Positions 43,721-51,991 of a stretch of 64,000 bases of DNA are shown here, in pieces (position 1 is the stretch's first letter; the number at the start of each line of letters is the position of its first letter). The notes under the pieces were generated by a model. That model was given only the letters and a program-made list of their open reading frames with translations. It searched no databases and had not been told where the DNA came from. Position numbers and translations under genes: made by a program. The DNA is from Kaistia adipata DSM 17808 (GTDB lineage: Bacteria; Pseudomonadota; Alphaproteobacteria; Rhizobiales; Kaistiaceae), in assembly GCF_000423225.1 (NCBI RefSeq), contig NZ_AUHO01000007.1, forward strand, positions 496,001 to 560,000. The letters are read 5' to 3'.

Positions 43721-44809
43721 ATGGCCGACTCGAAGGGCTTCGCGCCCGATCCGGAAATCCGGGTCAACGATCTCAGGATCGGCGCCATCGGCGCCGGCAT
43801 GATCATGGCCGAGTGCCATCTCGCCGCCTATCACGAGGCCGGGTTCCCGGTGGTGGCGATCGCCTCGCGCACCAAGGCGAACGCCGCCAAGGTTGCCGAG
43901 CGCTGGTCGATCCCGACCGTTCACGACACGCCCGAGGCGCTGATCGAGGATGCGAATGTCGAGATCCTCGACATCGCCTTCCCGCCGGACCAGCAGCCGG
44001 CGCTGATCCGCCACGCGCTGAAGCAGAAGCATATCAAGGGCATCCTGGCGCAGAAGCCGTTGGCGCTGACGCTCGACGAGGCGATCGCGCTGCGCGACGG
44101 GGCGAAGGCGGCCGGCAAGATCCTCTCCGTCAACCAGAACATGCGCTACGACCAGTCGATGCGCGTGCTGAAGCAGATCCTCGACCGCGGTGAGCTCGGC
44201 ACGCCGGTCATCGCGACGATCGACATGCACGCGATCCCGCACTGGCAGGGCTTCCTCGAGGAATATGACCGGCTGACGCTCGCCAATATGAGCGTGCACC
44301 ACCTCGACGTACTTCGCTTCCTGTTCGGCGAGGTCGACGAGATCTACACCGCCGCCCGCCCGGATCCGCGCACCCAGTTCGCGCACACAGACGGCATCAC
44401 CGCCTCGACGATCAAGTTCCAGTCCGGCGTCTTCGCGGTGTCGCTGGAGGATGTCTGGTCCGGCCCGCGCGAGGAGGGCTTCGATTCGGACATCTACATC
44501 AAGTGGCGGGTCGAGGGCACGGAAGGCGTCGCCCAGGGCACGATCGGCTGGCCGACCGGCGCCGCCTCGACGCTCACCTACGCCTCGAAGCGCACGACCG
44601 GCGGCAAGTGGGTGACGCCGGAATGGGACACGATGTGGTTCCCGCACGCCTTCAAGGGCGTGATGGAGCAGCTGCAATACGCGGTGAAGACCGGCGCCGA
44701 GCCGGCCCTCACGGTCGCCGACAACGTCAGGACCGTGGCGCTGATCGAGGCCGGCTACCGCTCCATGGCCGAGGGCCGCGCCGTCAAGCTTTCCGAAATC
44801 GCCATCTGA
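43721..44809 (+). CDS. Gfo/Idh/MocA-family oxidoreductase
   Basis: A 362-residue NAD(P)-dependent sugar dehydrogenase. The Rossmann motif is IGAIGAGMIMAECHL (near residue 23), the family block LAQKPLALTLDEA gives the catalytic EKP-type Lys, and the C-terminal beta-sheet domain contains 'ANMSVHHLDVLRFLFGE' with the conserved H-x-x-D. Members oxidise or epimerise cyclitols and sugars. It is the first gene of the operon, with GGGAGG before the ATG. Its product is probably used by the isomerase and DUF4432 genes that follow. Confidence 0.87.
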   Translation: MADSKGFAPDPEIRVNDLRIGAIGAGMIMAECHLAAYHEAGFPVVAIASRTKANAAKVAERWSIPTVHDTPEALIEDANVEILDIAFPPDQQPALIRHALKQKHIKGILAQKPLALTLDEAIALRDGAKAAGKILSVNQNMRYDQSMRVLKQILDRGELGTPVIATIDMHAIPHWQGFLEEYDRLTLANMSVHHLDVLRFLFGEVDEIYTAARPDPRTQFAHTDGITASTIKFQSGVFAVSLEDVWSGPREEGFDSDIYIKWRVEGTEGVAQGTIGWPTGAASTLTYASKRTTGGKWVTPEWDTMWFPHAFKGVMEQLQYAVKTGAEPALTVADNVRTVALIEAGYRSMAEGRAVKLSEIAI

Positions 44810-44829
44810 AGTTCAGGGAGGAACTCATC

Positions 44830-45744
44830 ATGATGCAGACCGGCATTTTCACCGGCTATTTCCCCTACGGGCTCGAGGAAACGGCGCAGAAGATCCGCGC
44901 GCTCGGCTTCAACACCGTGCAGCTTGACCTGCATTTCAAGGATATCGACCTCTCGGCCGGCCAGATCACCAAGGCCAAGGCGAAGCAGGTCAAGGATACG
45001 TTCCGCGACCACAATCTGCCAATCTGCTGCATCTCCGGCTACACCAACATCATCCATCCGGACAGGGAAGAGCGCGCCCGCCGCGTCGGCTACCTGAAGG
45101 AAATCATCCGCAACGCGCGCGATCTCGGCAGCCCCTATGTCATCTCCGAGACCGGCACCTACAACACCGAGTCCGACTGGGTCCACGATCCGAAGAACAA
45201 GACCGAGGAAGGCTTCGAGGAATGCCGCAAGGTGATCGCGGAGCTGTCGCAGGAAGCCTATGACCACGGCGCCGTCTTCCTGCTCGAGACCTATGTCAAC
45301 AACGTCGTCGGCTCGGTCGAGGAGACGGTGAAGATGTTCGCGCAGGTCGACCATCCCGGCCTCGGCCTGCTGATGGACCCGACCAACTATTTCGAGACGC
45401 ACAACATCGACCGGATGGACCAGATCCTGAACCAGGTCTTCGACACGCTTTCCGACAAGATCCGGATTGCGCATGCCAAGGATGTGAAGCGTTCGGGCGA
45501 CGACAAGAGCGAGAAGCACGCCGACATCGGCGACAGCGACGCGCTCGAGAGCCACACCTTCCGCGGCGTCGGCGAGATCGAGCTGCCGGCGCCGGGCCTC
45601 GGTTCGCTCAACTACGACCTCTATCTGCAGCGCCTCTCGGAAAAGCATCCGAACATCCCGGTGATCATCGAGCATCTCTCCGAGGACGACGTGCCGCGCG
45701 CGAAGAAATTCCTCGACGGCAAGCTGCGCGCCAACGGCCTCTGA
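44830..45744 (+). CDS. Sugar phosphate isomerase/epimerase (xylose-isomerase-like TIM barrel)
   Basis: A 304-residue AP-endonuclease-2-fold protein. Barrel metal ligands are suggested by VFLLETYVNN (Glu), LLMDPTNYF (Asp), 'IRIAHAKDVKR' (His and Asp) and PVIIEHLSEDD (Glu). It starts at the first of two ATGs after GGGAGGAAC. It lies 20 nt after the oxidoreductase gene. The keto-aldose isomerase or epimerase role is by family; the substrate is unknown. Confidence 0.82.
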   Translation: MMQTGIFTGYFPYGLEETAQKIRALGFNTVQLDLHFKDIDLSAGQITKAKAKQVKDTFRDHNLPICCISGYTNIIHPDREERARRVGYLKEIIRNARDLGSPYVISETGTYNTESDWVHDPKNKTEEGFEECRKVIAELSQEAYDHGAVFLLETYVNNVVGSVEETVKMFAQVDHPGLGLLMDPTNYFETHNIDRMDQILNQVFDTLSDKIRIAHAKDVKRSGDDKSEKHADIGDSDALESHTFRGVGEIELPAPGLGSLNYDLYLQRLSEKHPNIPVIIEHLSEDDVPRAKKFLDGKLRANGL

Positions 45745-45760
45745 AGCCGGCGGAAAATCG

Positions 45761-45805
45761 CCTCTCCCCGCGCGGGGGAGGCTGGGCGCGGAGTCATCCG
45801 CGCCC
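45761..45805. repeat. Double-hairpin intergenic repeat
   Basis: Two adjacent palindromes, CCTCTCCCCGCGCGGGGGAGG (45761-45781, given here as arms CCTCTCCCC/GGGGGAGG) and GGGCGCGGA/TCCGCGCCC (45784-45805), fill most of the gap between the isomerase and DUF4432 genes. Confidence 0.65.
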
Positions 45806-45835
45806 CCAACCAGACAAGACAAGCAGGACACGACC

Positions 45836-47014
45836 ATGGTGGAACTCTTCGGGCGGAGCTTTTCGCGGCGCGAGCTGGCGGAACATTCCGGAATGCTGTC
45901 GCAATTCGCCGGCGTCCGGCTGACGACGTTGGGCGACGGCGTCGAGCGCGGCATCCGCATGCTCGAGTTCCGCACCGGCACCGGCCTGCGCTTCACCGTG
46001 CTGGTCGACCGCGCGATGGATATCGCCGATCTCGACTATCAGGGCACCTCGATCGGCTGGCATTCGCCGGCCGGCTTCAAGAACGCCTTCCTGCACGAAT
46101 ATGAGGGCGAGGGCGGGCTGGCCTGGCTGCGATCGTTCTCGGGCCTGCTCGTCACCTGCGGCCTCGATCACGTGCTCTTCATGCACGAGGCCGCCGCCGA
46201 CAGCTACGTCTACGGCCCGCGCGGCACGGTCAAGCATTCGCTGCATGGCCGCGTCGGCACCATCCCGGCGCGCCTGACCGGCTATGGCGAGACCTGGGAC
46301 GGCGACGAGTGCACGCTCTGGGCGGAAGGCATCGTCCAGCAATCGGCCGTGTTCGGCGAGGATCTGCACCTGATCCGCCGCATCGAGGCCAAGGTCGGCT
46401 CGAACGAGATCAAGCTGATCGACCGCGTCGTCAATCACGGCTTCTACAAGACGCCGCACATGTACTGCTACCACATCAATCCGGCCGCGCCGCTGCTGGA
46501 AGAGGGCGCCCGCTATGTCGCACCGATCGAGGAAGTGGTCTGGGCGGCGCATGCCGGCGCCGACTACCGCAAGCAGGGCGTCGGCTACCGCACCATGCCG
46601 GCGCCGCAGCGGAACTTCCACGAGCAGGTCTGGCAGCACCAGATGAAGGCCGACGCGAAAGGTCTCGTGCCGGTGGCGCTGGTCAATGACCGCCTCGGTC
46701 TCGCCTTCGAGGTCGAGACGCGGCAGGACCAGTTCCCCTGCCAGTTCGAATGGCAGAACCTGCAGGCCGGCCAGTACGCGATCGGCCTGGAGCCCTCGAC
46801 CAACCATGTGCTCGGGCACAAATATGCCGAGGAGCACAACGAGCTGATCTGGCTCGAGCATGGCGACGAGCGCCGCTACGACACGACCTTCCGCATTCAT
46901 GCCGGCAAGGACGCGACGGCGGCGCTGGAGAAGCGCATCGCCGGTCTCGCGGCGCAGCCGACCGAGGAATACCCGACGCCGACCGGCAATCACCGGCCCA
47001 TCACCGGCCGCTGA
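45836..47014 (+). CDS. DUF4432-family protein (aldose-1-epimerase fold)
   Basis: A 392-residue protein of the galactose-mutarotase-like beta-sandwich type. It has RMLEFRTGTGLRFTVLVDRAMDIADL (VLVDRAMDIADL in part), HSLHGRVGTIPARL with a likely catalytic His, 'HMYCYHINPAAPLLEEGARY' and GLEPSTNHVLGH. DUF4432 proteins are seen in sugar-catabolic operons and are thought to work on sugar or sugar-acid anomers; this is inference. ATG at 45836. Confidence 0.78.
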   Translation: MVELFGRSFSRRELAEHSGMLSQFAGVRLTTLGDGVERGIRMLEFRTGTGLRFTVLVDRAMDIADLDYQGTSIGWHSPAGFKNAFLHEYEGEGGLAWLRSFSGLLVTCGLDHVLFMHEAAADSYVYGPRGTVKHSLHGRVGTIPARLTGYGETWDGDECTLWAEGIVQQSAVFGEDLHLIRRIEAKVGSNEIKLIDRVVNHGFYKTPHMYCYHINPAAPLLEEGARYVAPIEEVVWAAHAGADYRKQGVGYRTMPAPQRNFHEQVWQHQMKADAKGLVPVALVNDRLGLAFEVETRQDQFPCQFEWQNLQAGQYAIGLEPSTNHVLGHKYAEEHNELIWLEHGDERRYDTTFRIHAGKDATAALEKRIAGLAAQPTEEYPTPTGNHRPITGR

Positions 47015-47082
47015 CCCCGGCGCCCGCTTCGCCATCCCGGGCGATGTCCGGGGTGGCCCTCTTCCTGAGTTGGACCTAGCCC

Positions 47083-47835
47083 ATGAGCATTGAGAACAAG
47101 ACCATCCTCTACACGGGCGCGGCCGGCGGGCTCGGCCTGCCGGCGACGCTCGCGTTCCTGGAGGCCGGCGCGACGGTCGTCGCGATCGACAACGACCCGG
47201 CCAAGGGCGAGGCGCTGAAGCAGGCGGCTGCCAAGGCCGGCCTCGACAAGCTGGTGTTCAGGGCACTCGACCTCTCGGATCTCGCCGGCCTGCGCACGGC
47301 GCTCGAGGCGCTGTCGGCCGAGGTCGGCGGCTTCGACGTCGTCATCAACAACGCCGCGATCTACCCGTCGAAGCCGTTCGAGGACTACACGATCGAGGAG
47401 CACCAGGCGGTCCAGCGCGTCAATGTCGACGCCGGCATCGTCTGCGTCCAGGTGGCCTTGTCGTCGATGCGCGAAAAGGGCTTTGGCCGCATCATCAACA
47501 TCGCCAGTGTCACGCTGTCCGGCGGCTGGGCCAACCTCTCGCCCTACATCCAGTCGAAGGGCGCGCTGGTCGGCCTGACCCGCGCCTGGGCGCGCGAGTT
47601 CGGCCAATACGGCATCACCGTCAACGCGATCTCTCCCGGCGCCTTCCCGACCGACGCGGAAAAGATCCATCCCGATCCCGAGGGCTACAACCGCTTCGTG
47701 CTCGACCGCCAGGCCGTCAAGCGCCGCGGCGAGGCCGCCGATATCGCCAACGCGCTGATCTTCTTTGCCTCCGACGCCTCCGGCTTCGTTACCGGCCAGA
47801 CGCTCAACGTCGATGGCGGCTGGTGGATGACGTGA
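47083..47835 (+). CDS. SDR-family oxidoreductase
   Basis: A 250-residue classical SDR. The cofactor motif is TGAAGGLG (residues ~11-18), with an Asp in VVAIDNDPAKG that favours NAD. NNAAI, catalytic Ser in INIASVTLS, YIQSK (YxxxK) and the C-terminal GFVTGQTLNVDGGWWM are present. It lies between DUF4432 and the CoA-transferase in one strand-consistent operon, so it is probably a dehydrogenase for a sugar or hydroxy acid in this pathway. The substrate is unknown. Confidence 0.83.
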   Translation: MSIENKTILYTGAAGGLGLPATLAFLEAGATVVAIDNDPAKGEALKQAAAKAGLDKLVFRALDLSDLAGLRTALEALSAEVGGFDVVINNAAIYPSKPFEDYTIEEHQAVQRVNVDAGIVCVQVALSSMREKGFGRIINIASVTLSGGWANLSPYIQSKGALVGLTRAWAREFGQYGITVNAISPGAFPTDAEKIHPDPEGYNRFVLDRQAVKRRGEAADIANALIFFASDASGFVTGQTLNVDGGWWMT

Positions 47836-47920
47836 CGCCTCGCTGCACCCTGCCTTGGCCGCATCGGCCGTCTGTTCTTTCGAATGGTCTCGCGACCATC
47901 CGGTCAAACAAGGAATCTGA

Positions 47921-49132
47921 ATGATGGGCATTCTCTCCGGCTACCGCGTGCTGGATTGCTCGATCGCCATGGCCGGGCCGTTCGCCGCCCAGCGCCTCGG
48001 CGATCTCGGCGCCGATGTCGTCAAGGTCGAGCCGCTGAACGGCGAGTGGCAGCGCCATGTCGCCGCCGGCGGCGCCCGCGGCAACAAGGTCAACGTCTCG
48101 TTCCTGTCGCTGAACCGCAACAAGCGCTCGCTCGCCATCGACCTGAAGAATCCCGACGGCAAGGCGATGCTGCTCGAGCTGGTCAAGACGGCCGACGTCT
48201 TCCTGCAGAACTACCGCCCCGGCGTCGCGAAGCGGCTCGGCGTCGACTATGAGAGCCTGTCGAAGATCAATCCGAAGCTGATCTACGTCTCGATCTCCGG
48301 CTATGGCGAGGACGGCCCCTATCTGCACCGTCCCGGCCAGGATCTGGTGCTGCAGGGCATGTCGGGCGCAATGCTGTCGGCCGGCCGCGAAGGCGAGCCG
48401 CCGAATGCCGCCGGCCAGTATCTGGTCGACGCGATCACCGCCTATACGGCATTCGAGGGCGCGCTGGCCGCGCTGCTGCACCGCGAACGCACGGGCGAGG
48501 GCCAGCTGGTCCAGGTCAACATGCTCGATGCGATCACGACGATCCAGATGCAGGAGCTCTCGGTCTTCACCGTCGCCGGCAAGCCGCAGACCCGCTCGGC
48601 CGAGCCGCATGCGCATGTCTATATCCGCGCGCCCTACGGCGCCTTCGCGACGACCGACGGCTACATCATCGTCTCGTTCCCGAAGCTCGCGACGCTCGGT
48701 CAGGTGATCGACGAGCCAAGCTTCCTCACCATGGACGACGAGATCGACACCTGGGAGAAGCGCGACGAGATCTTCGCCAAGACGCGCGAGAAGCTCAAAA
48801 CGAAGTCTTCCGCCGAATGGCTGGAACTGTTGCGGGCAGCCGATATCTGGTGCGGCCCGGTCTATGGCTATGCCGACCTCGTCGAGGACGAGCAGATCAA
48901 GCACAACGGCACCTTCGTCGAATACGACCATCCGACCGAAGGCCATGTGAAGACGCCGGGCTTCGCGATTCGGTTCTCGAAGACGCCTTCGAAGGTGGAG
49001 CGCGGCGCGCCGCTCGCCGGCGAGCATACCCGCGCTGTGCTGCGCGAGGCGGGCCTCGACGAAGTCGCGATCGACGAACTGGTCGCCAAGGGCGCGGTCA
49101 TGGACGGCGCGGTGAGCGAGGCGGCGGAATGA
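47921..49132 (+). CDS. CaiB/BaiF-type (family III) CoA-transferase
   Basis: A 403-residue CoA-transferase. It shows RVLDCSIAMAGPFAAQRLGD, GADVVKVEPLNG, 'LNRNKRSLAIDLKNPDG' and the catalytic Asp region 'QYLVDAITAYTAFEGAL'. Family III enzymes move CoA from a donor thioester to a carboxylic acid. It is rare to find one in a sugar operon, and it suggests that this pathway ends in a CoA-activated acid. It overlaps the enoyl-CoA hydratase by ATGA. ATG at 47921 after AAGGAAT. Confidence 0.88.
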   Translation: MMGILSGYRVLDCSIAMAGPFAAQRLGDLGADVVKVEPLNGEWQRHVAAGGARGNKVNVSFLSLNRNKRSLAIDLKNPDGKAMLLELVKTADVFLQNYRPGVAKRLGVDYESLSKINPKLIYVSISGYGEDGPYLHRPGQDLVLQGMSGAMLSAGREGEPPNAAGQYLVDAITAYTAFEGALAALLHRERTGEGQLVQVNMLDAITTIQMQELSVFTVAGKPQTRSAEPHAHVYIRAPYGAFATTDGYIIVSFPKLATLGQVIDEPSFLTMDDEIDTWEKRDEIFAKTREKLKTKSSAEWLELLRAADIWCGPVYGYADLVEDEQIKHNGTFVEYDHPTEGHVKTPGFAIRFSKTPSKVERGAPLAGEHTRAVLREAGLDEVAIDELVAKGAVMDGAVSEAAE

Positions 49133-49899
49133 CCGACAACATCCTCTTCACCGTCGACGGCCACGTCGCCACCATCACGCTGAACCGGCCGCAGAAGCTG
49201 AACGCGGTCACGCCGGAAATGTCAAAGGCGATTGTCGCGGCCGTGCAGGAGTGCAACGACAGCGACACGATCCGCGTCGTCATCGTCACCGGTGCGGGCG
49301 AGCGCGCCTTCTGCGCCGGCTCCGACATTCGCGAGCTCGATACCTACGAGACGCCCTGGCAGTTCCGCAATCGCGCCGACTATTGCGACGCGATCCGCAA
49401 GCTGCTGAAGCCGACCATCGCGGCCGTCAACGGCTATGCCTTTGGCGGCGGGCTGGAGACGTCGATGAGCTGCGACATCCGCATCGCGTCGGAGAATGCG
49501 CAGTTCGCGGCGCCGGAAATCAAGCTCGGCTGGATCGGCGGCGGCGGCATGGCGACCTTCCTGGCGCACTCCGTCGGTCCGTCCAACGCCGCGCTGATGA
49601 TCATGACCGGCGATCCGGTCCCGGCCGAGAAGGCGCTCGCCTGGGGACTGGTCTCCGAGGTGGTGCCGCAGGCCGAACTCCTCGGCCGCGCCCGCGCTAT
49701 CGCCGAGGTGATCGCCAGCCGCGCGCCGATCGCCGCCGAGACCGCCAAGCTCAACCTGCACGCGGCTTTCACCATGCCGCAGGAGCAGGCGATCGACTAC
49801 GAGCGCGACCTGCAGACGATCTGTTTCGCCACCGAGGACGCCGCCGAAGGCCGGGCCGCGTTCAAGGAAAAGCGCCAGCCCAACTTCAAGAGACGCTGA
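49129..49899 (+). CDS. Enoyl-CoA hydratase/isomerase family protein
   Basis: A 256-residue crotonase. The oxyanion-hole blocks are ERAFCAGSDI and 'GYAFGGGLE'. Both catalytic Glu positions of hydratases are filled, E in GGGLETSMSCD and E in AAPEIKLG, so true hydration or dehydration is plausible. The start is set by the ATGA overlap with the CoA-transferase. The two enzymes probably act in succession on a CoA ester derived from the imported compound. Confidence 0.88.
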   Translation: MTDNILFTVDGHVATITLNRPQKLNAVTPEMSKAIVAAVQECNDSDTIRVVIVTGAGERAFCAGSDIRELDTYETPWQFRNRADYCDAIRKLLKPTIAAVNGYAFGGGLETSMSCDIRIASENAQFAAPEIKLGWIGGGGMATFLAHSVGPSNAALMIMTGDPVPAEKALAWGLVSEVVPQAELLGRARAIAEVIASRAPIAAETAKLNLHAAFTMPQEQAIDYERDLQTICFATEDAAEGRAAFKEKRQPNFKRR

Positions 49900-49902
49900 T
49901 CC

Positions 49903-50856
49903 ATGAATGCTGAATCCGTCGTCCGCTTCGTGCGGACGCGCCGCGAGGCGACCGTTCTCGCGATGCTCGTCCTCGTCTTCATCGGCCTGACCTTCGCCAG
50001 CGAGTTCTTCCTGACGGGGCGCAACCTGTCGAACGTCGCCCGCCAGATCTCGGTCGTCGGCATCGTCGCGCTCGGCCAGGCGCTGGTGATCATCGCCGGC
50101 GGCATCGACCTCTCCGTCGGCTCCGTCATCGGCCTGTCGGCCGTCACCGCGGCCATCGTCTCGGCGACGACCGGCATGCCGTCGCTCGGCATCGCAGGCG
50201 CCATCGGCATCGGCATGGCGATCGGTTTCGCCAACGGCGTGCTGATCACCAAGCTCCGGATCAACCCGTTCATCACGACGCTCGGCACCTTGTCGATCGC
50301 GCGCGGTGCGGCGTTGCTGATCACCAACGGCAATCCGCAGCGCTTCGACAATTGGGCGGCCTTCCTCGGCTATGGCAAGATCGGCGACATCCCCGTGCAG
50401 TTCATCCTGCTGGTGGTGTTGACGATTCTCGTCTGGCTGTTTGCCACCCGCACGCGCTGGGGCCGCAACGTCTACGCGGTCGGCGACAATGCCCGCGCCG
50501 CGCGCCTCGCCGGCATCGACGTGGCGAAGACCCGTATCCTCGTCTTCACCGTCTCCGGCAGCCTCGCCGGCCTCGGTGGCCTGCTGCTCGGCGGCATGCT
50601 GACCAATGCCAACCCCAATCTCGGCCTCGGCTACGAGCTCGACGTCATCGCCGCGGTCATCCTCGGCGGCGTCGCGCTCTCCGGTGGCCGGGGCTCGATC
50701 GGCGGCGTGGTCATCGGCGCGGCGCTGATCGGCCTGCTCCGCAACGCGTTCGTCCTGCTCAACGTCTCCGGCTACTGGCAGACCATCACCATCGGCCTCG
50801 TCGTCATCCTGGCCGTCGGCGCGGACAGCCTGAACCGGCGCAGCGAAGAAGATTGA
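49903..50856 (+). CDS. Sugar ABC transporter permease (RbsC type)
   Basis: A 317-residue CUT2 permease with 8-10 membrane segments. Family motifs: VIIAGGIDLSVGSVIGL, the conserved RINPFITTLGTLSIARG, and 'DVIAAVILGGVALSGGRGSI'. The ATG lies 3 nt after the hydratase stop, showing that uptake and catabolism share one transcript. Confidence 0.9.
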   Translation: MNAESVVRFVRTRREATVLAMLVLVFIGLTFASEFFLTGRNLSNVARQISVVGIVALGQALVIIAGGIDLSVGSVIGLSAVTAAIVSATTGMPSLGIAGAIGIGMAIGFANGVLITKLRINPFITTLGTLSIARGAALLITNGNPQRFDNWAAFLGYGKIGDIPVQFILLVVLTILVWLFATRTRWGRNVYAVGDNARAARLAGIDVAKTRILVFTVSGSLAGLGGLLLGGMLTNANPNLGLGYELDVIAAVILGGVALSGGRGSIGGVVIGAALIGLLRNAFVLLNVSGYWQTITIGLVVILAVGADSLNRRSEED

Positions 50857-50876
50857 GACGGCGACAAAGCCGTCTC
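50855..50876 (+). other. Intercistronic hairpin before the binding-protein gene
   Basis: GAGACGGC and GCCGTCTC are perfect 8-bp arms with a 6-nt loop. The hairpin overlaps the permease stop and lies 28 nt before the binding-protein start. It may protect the downstream message. Confidence 0.55.
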
Positions 50877-50903
50877 CGTACTGAAAATCAACTGGAGGAA
50901 ACC

Positions 50904-51908
50904 ATGACTACATTCGATCGCCGCCGCTTCCTGATGCTCTCCGCCGCCGGCCTCGCTCTGCCGCTGATGCCGGGCCTCGCGCTCGCGGAAGAGGCGGCCC
51001 TCTCCGAAGGCGCCAAGGCCGTCGGCGGCACCATCGCCGCCCAAGGCCCGGCCCCGAAGCCGCTCCGCCTCGCCGTGATCTCGTTCCAGGGCTCTTCCTT
51101 CTGGGAAGCCGCCGACAAGGGTATCGCCGCCGCCACCGAGTATCTGAAGCCGCTCAACACCACCGTCGACTACATCCAGCTCGGCACGGGCCTGACCGCC
51201 GAGGTGATGGTTGCCGGCATTGATGGCGCGCTGACCAAGCAGTATGACGGCATCGCCGCCGTGCCGATCTTCGATGGCACCGTCGCCAAGGTGAACGAGG
51301 TGGTCGCCGAGGGCGTGCCGTTCGTCTCGTTCATCGCCGACTCGGCCGAGAAGTCGAACCGCAACGTCTCGATGGGCATGCTGGCCTATGACGCCGGCGC
51401 CAAGGCGGGCGAGTTCATGGCCAAGCAGCTCGGCGGTAAGGGCAAGATCGCCGTCATCACCGGCTATCTCGGCGCCGCCCAGCACGACGCCCGCATGAAC
51501 GGCGCGCTCGACCTCTTGAAGAAGAACTACCCCGACATCACCATCGTCGGCCCGTTCGAGTGCAAGGACGACGACGCCACCGCCTATTCGCAGGCGACCG
51601 ACGTCATGACCTCCAATCCCGACCTGCAGATCGTCTACGTCACGGCCGGTGGTTCCGAGGCGGCGGCCAAGGCGGTGCGTGACGCAAAGGCGACGGGCAA
51701 GGTCGGCGTCGTCGGCTATGACGACCTGCCGGAGAAGCAGCAGTACAAGGACGGCGGCGAGATCCTGGCGCTGATCGACCAGGCGCCCGGCCGCCAGGCC
51801 TTCGACAGCCTCGTCATGCTGCACAACATGCTCGGTTTCGGCGCGACCTATCCGGCCGAGATCGCCATCGATGCGCCGGTCGTGCTCGGCAAGGGCGCCA
51901 AGACCTAA
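50904..51908 (+). CDS. Sugar ABC transporter substrate-binding protein (RbsB type, Tat-like signal)
   Basis: A 334-residue periplasmic binding protein. The N-terminus TTFDRRRFLMLSAAGLAL is a twin-arginine-type signal (RRRFLM) ending near ALAEE, unlike the Sec signals of the other binding proteins in this window. The core has PLRLAVISFQGSSFWEAADK and 'GQVGVVGYDD'-like KVGVVGYDDLPEKQQ. AGGAGG is not seen, but CTGGAGGAA precedes the ATG. The ligand is unknown; the operon suggests a sugar or polyol. Confidence 0.88.
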   Translation: MTTFDRRRFLMLSAAGLALPLMPGLALAEEAALSEGAKAVGGTIAAQGPAPKPLRLAVISFQGSSFWEAADKGIAAATEYLKPLNTTVDYIQLGTGLTAEVMVAGIDGALTKQYDGIAAVPIFDGTVAKVNEVVAEGVPFVSFIADSAEKSNRNVSMGMLAYDAGAKAGEFMAKQLGGKGKIAVITGYLGAAQHDARMNGALDLLKKNYPDITIVGPFECKDDDATAYSQATDVMTSNPDLQIVYVTAGGSEAAAKAVRDAKATGKVGVVGYDDLPEKQQYKDGGEILALIDQAPGRQAFDSLVMLHNMLGFGATYPAEIAIDAPVVLGKGAKT

Positions 51909-51930
51909 GCCGCTTCCCCGCCTGAAGACC

Positions 51931-51966
51931 GCCCTCCGCCTATCCCCTCCGGGGTGGGCGGAGGGC
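51931..51966 (+). other. Hairpin between binding-protein and ATPase genes
   Basis: GCCCTCCGCC (51931-51940) and GGCGGAGGGC (51957-51966) form a perfect 10-bp stem without a T-run. Such stems after binding-protein genes usually raise the level of that message relative to the next gene. Confidence 0.6.
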
Positions 51967-51991
51967 GGCATGTTCCCGATCCGAGAGCTCC

